Assembly (NCBI GenBank): GCA_900546065.1
Contig: URBK01000013.1
Coordinates: 1 to 64,000, forward strand
DNA: 64,000 nucleotides
Origin: an uncultured Alistipes sp.
GTDB lineage: Bacteria > Bacteroidota > Bacteroidia > Bacteroidales > Rikenellaceae
Reading direction: 5' to 3'
A model generated the notes under the pieces. It saw nothing but the letters and a program-made list of their open reading frames with translations, did no database searches and was not told the DNA's origin. Made by a program: the position numbers and the translations under genes. Positions 62,573-64,000 of this stretch are shown here, piece by piece. How positions within the stretch are numbered: position 1 is the stretch's first letter; the number at the start of each line of letters is the position of its first letter.

Positions 62573-62756
62573 TTCAGTTCGAGTTGTTTTCCATAAGGCA
62601 ACAAAGTTAAACATTTTTTATGAAAACAAAAATACCCAGCACAACACATATCGCGCAAATGCACAACGCACTGCCCGTCTCCGCAAAGACTACATGCACA
62701 CACCTCTTGCGGGGTCGAATTTTGGTCCAAACGATGGATAAGTAAAAATCTTTGTA

Positions 62757-62764
62757 TATCTTTG
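62757..62764 (+). promoter_or_regulatory. plsY -7 element
   Basis: TATCTTTG matches TAnnTTTG, 78 bp before plsY. The -33 box is uncertain. Confidence 0.5.
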
Positions 62765-62841
62765 TATCAAAATAAGGCTACATCCGCTCGGCCACACCGG
62801 CCGCAGCTGATGCGTTTTTTGCAATATAACACCCTCCCGAA

Positions 62842-63600
62842 ATGGAAAACTGGAGTCTTATCACATACTACTGCGCCGTAACGATGCTCATCATAGCCTA
62901 CCTGTTGGGTTCCATCCCCAGCGCCGTGTGGATAGGCAAGAAATATTACGGTATAGACATACGCGAATACGGCAGCAAGAATGCCGGCACCACAAACATG
63001 CTCCGCGTGCTGGGGCGCCGCGCCGCCCTGCCCGTCTTCGTGCTCGACTTCTTCAAGGGCTTCGTCGCCGTCTCACTCATCGGCTTCATGCGCTACGACA
63101 TAGACATAACGTCGGCATGGCTCATAAACCTCAAGATCATGGGCGTCTTCGCCGCAGTCCTCGGGCACATATTCCCCATCTTCGCCGGATTCAAGGGCGG
63201 CAAGGGCGTGGCCACACTCGTCGGCGCCATCACGGGTATCTACCCCATTGTCGTGCTTCTGTGCTTCGCCGTGTGGGTTCTGGTATTCCTCATCACACAC
63301 TATGTGTCGCTGGCCTCGATGACCGCAGGATGCAGCTTCCCGATCTTCGCCATAATCTACTCGTCGATGGAGTGGTCGCGCGTCAAGGATGTGTCGATGT
63401 CGTTCATCGTCTTTTCATTCGTCGTAGCAGGATTATTGCTGTGGTCTCACCGCAAGAACATCGAACGCCTGAAGGCCGGCACCGAATCGAAGATATATGT
63501 CTGGCGGCCACACGACTCCACCGCCGCCAAAGGCCCTGCGGAGGGCGGCGATGGCAATGCCGCCGGACATGATACCGACAAAACGGCCGGCAACAGGTAG
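62842..63600 (+). CDS. plsY: Acyl-phosphate glycerol-3-phosphate acyltransferase PlsY
   Basis: 252 residues with five to six membrane helices. PlsY motifs: LLGSIPSAVWIGK, GSKNAGTTNMLRVLG, and GFKGGKGVATLVG in the third loop. Acylates glycerol-3-phosphate to lysophosphatidate. The last ~45 residues are a Gly/Ala/Asp-rich tail beyond the usual end, probably disordered. The acyl-CoA synthetase gene follows. Confidence 0.95.
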   Translation: MENWSLITYYCAVTMLIIAYLLGSIPSAVWIGKKYYGIDIREYGSKNAGTTNMLRVLGRRAALPVFVLDFFKGFVAVSLIGFMRYDIDITSAWLINLKIMGVFAAVLGHIFPIFAGFKGGKGVATLVGAITGIYPIVVLLCFAVWVLVFLITHYVSLASMTAGCSFPIFAIIYSSMEWSRVKDVSMSFIVFSFVVAGLLLWSHRKNIERLKAGTESKIYVWRPHDSTAAKGPAEGGDGNAAGHDTDKTAGNR

Positions 63601-63680
63601 CAAGCCGCAACGCCATCGCCACGGCTTGCCGCCGGAGCCACGATAGAGAGAGTCCATACACCACGCAAAACCATACCCCC

Positions 63681-64000
63681 ATGTTGAAGGAGAATCTGAT
63701 AAAAATATACGAAGCGAGTTTCCGCAACAACAGCGACCTGCCGGCCTTGACGGACTACTTCGGCGGCGACACGCTTACCTATCTGGAGACGGCCCGCGAG
63801 ATCGCCAAACTGCATCTGCTCTTCAACGAGGCGGGCATACGCGAGGGCGACAAGATTGCCCTGATCGGCCGCAACAACATCCGCTGGTGCGTAACCTATA
63901 TTGCCACCATCACCTATGGTGCCGTCATCGTGCCCATACTTCAGGATTTCAATCCTGCGGACATGATGAACATCATCAACCACTCGGAGAGCCGCATGCT
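63681..64000 (+). CDS. AMP-dependent acyl-CoA synthetase, N-terminal part (cut by window end)
   Basis: 106 residues visible: MLKENLIKIYEASFRNNSDL, LTYLETAREIAKLHLLF, GDKIALIGRNNIRWCVTYIA and GAVIVPILQDFNP, the opening of an ANL-family long-chain fatty acid CoA ligase. Activates fatty acids through an acyl-adenylate. Downstream of plsY, so probably part of lipid metabolism. Confidence 0.88.
   Translation, partial: MLKENLIKIYEASFRNNSDLPALTDYFGGDTLTYLETAREIAKLHLLFNEAGIREGDKIALIGRNNIRWCVTYIATITYGAVIVPILQDFNPADMMNIINHSESRM

Overview
The window joins two kinds of DNA. Positions 1 to about 38,400 are an integrative conjugative element (ICE) of the Bacteroides CTn/tra type. About 38,446 to 64,000 is a GC-richer Bacteroidales chromosome. 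Bacteroidetes-type promoters (TTTG, about 20 nt, TAnnTTTG) precede many genes, Shine-Dalgarno sites are largely absent, and the host genes (NADP-type gdhA, groESL, ppdK, miaB, mnmA, fimbrillin and GH76 lipoproteins) fit Bacteroidales. The high GC and gene style suggest a Rikenellaceae/Alistipes-like host; that last step is inference.

ICE layout, read leftward on the minus strand from its right end: tyrosine integrase (36,993-38,126), an unknown gene, an excisionase-like HTH protein, a RepA-like ATPase, a toprim primase-like protein, then the tra operon. That operon holds a membrane-anchored protein, two DUF4134 TraE-like pilin-like proteins, TraF, TraG (VirB4 ATPase), an RNA polymerase alpha-CTD-like protein, a large zinc-ribbon exported protein, two further exported proteins, TraJ, TraK, TraL, TraM, an orphan DNA methyltransferase, TraN, TraO and a lipoprotein. 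An AbiE-type toxin-antitoxin pair sits on the opposite strand, followed by the coupling protein MobC. A lysozyme gene behind mobC is cut off where a restriction-modification-like cassette begins (HTH controller, cytosine-5 methyltransferase, GHKL ATPase that runs off the left edge). The left end of the ICE and its own relaxase are not in the window.

A second mobile element of about 10.7 kb (19,479-30,222) is nested inside the ICE. It splits traG directly after the Walker A motif and is bounded by a 9-bp repeat (catgtggaa). Removing it restores a 901-codon VirB4 frame exactly. It carries its own tyrosine integrase, two HTH accessory genes, a replication-initiator-like protein, a MobV relaxase, a recognisable MobV oriT, a ladder of hairpins, and a seven-gene organoarsenical/arsenate resistance operon (arsR, arsF-like, arsG-like, arsP-like, arsE-like thioredoxin, second permease, arsC) with paired ArsR operators. 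The insertion should stop ICE transfer until the island excises.

Host chromosome, left to right: a PadR regulator with a DUF2812 membrane protein under tandem operators; gdhA; a CYTH phosphatase; a GH76-like lipoprotein; a ThuA protein; groEL/groES; a heparinase II/III-like enzyme; tRNA-His and tRNA-Arg; a small peptide plus fimbrillin lipoprotein; a cytosine permease with a phosphoribosyltransferase; mnmA with a degenerate endonuclease/phosphatase-fold protein; ppdK; a TlpA-like thioredoxin lipoprotein; YitT and miaB; plsY; and the start of an acyl-CoA synthetase. Most transcription units end in clear intrinsic terminators.
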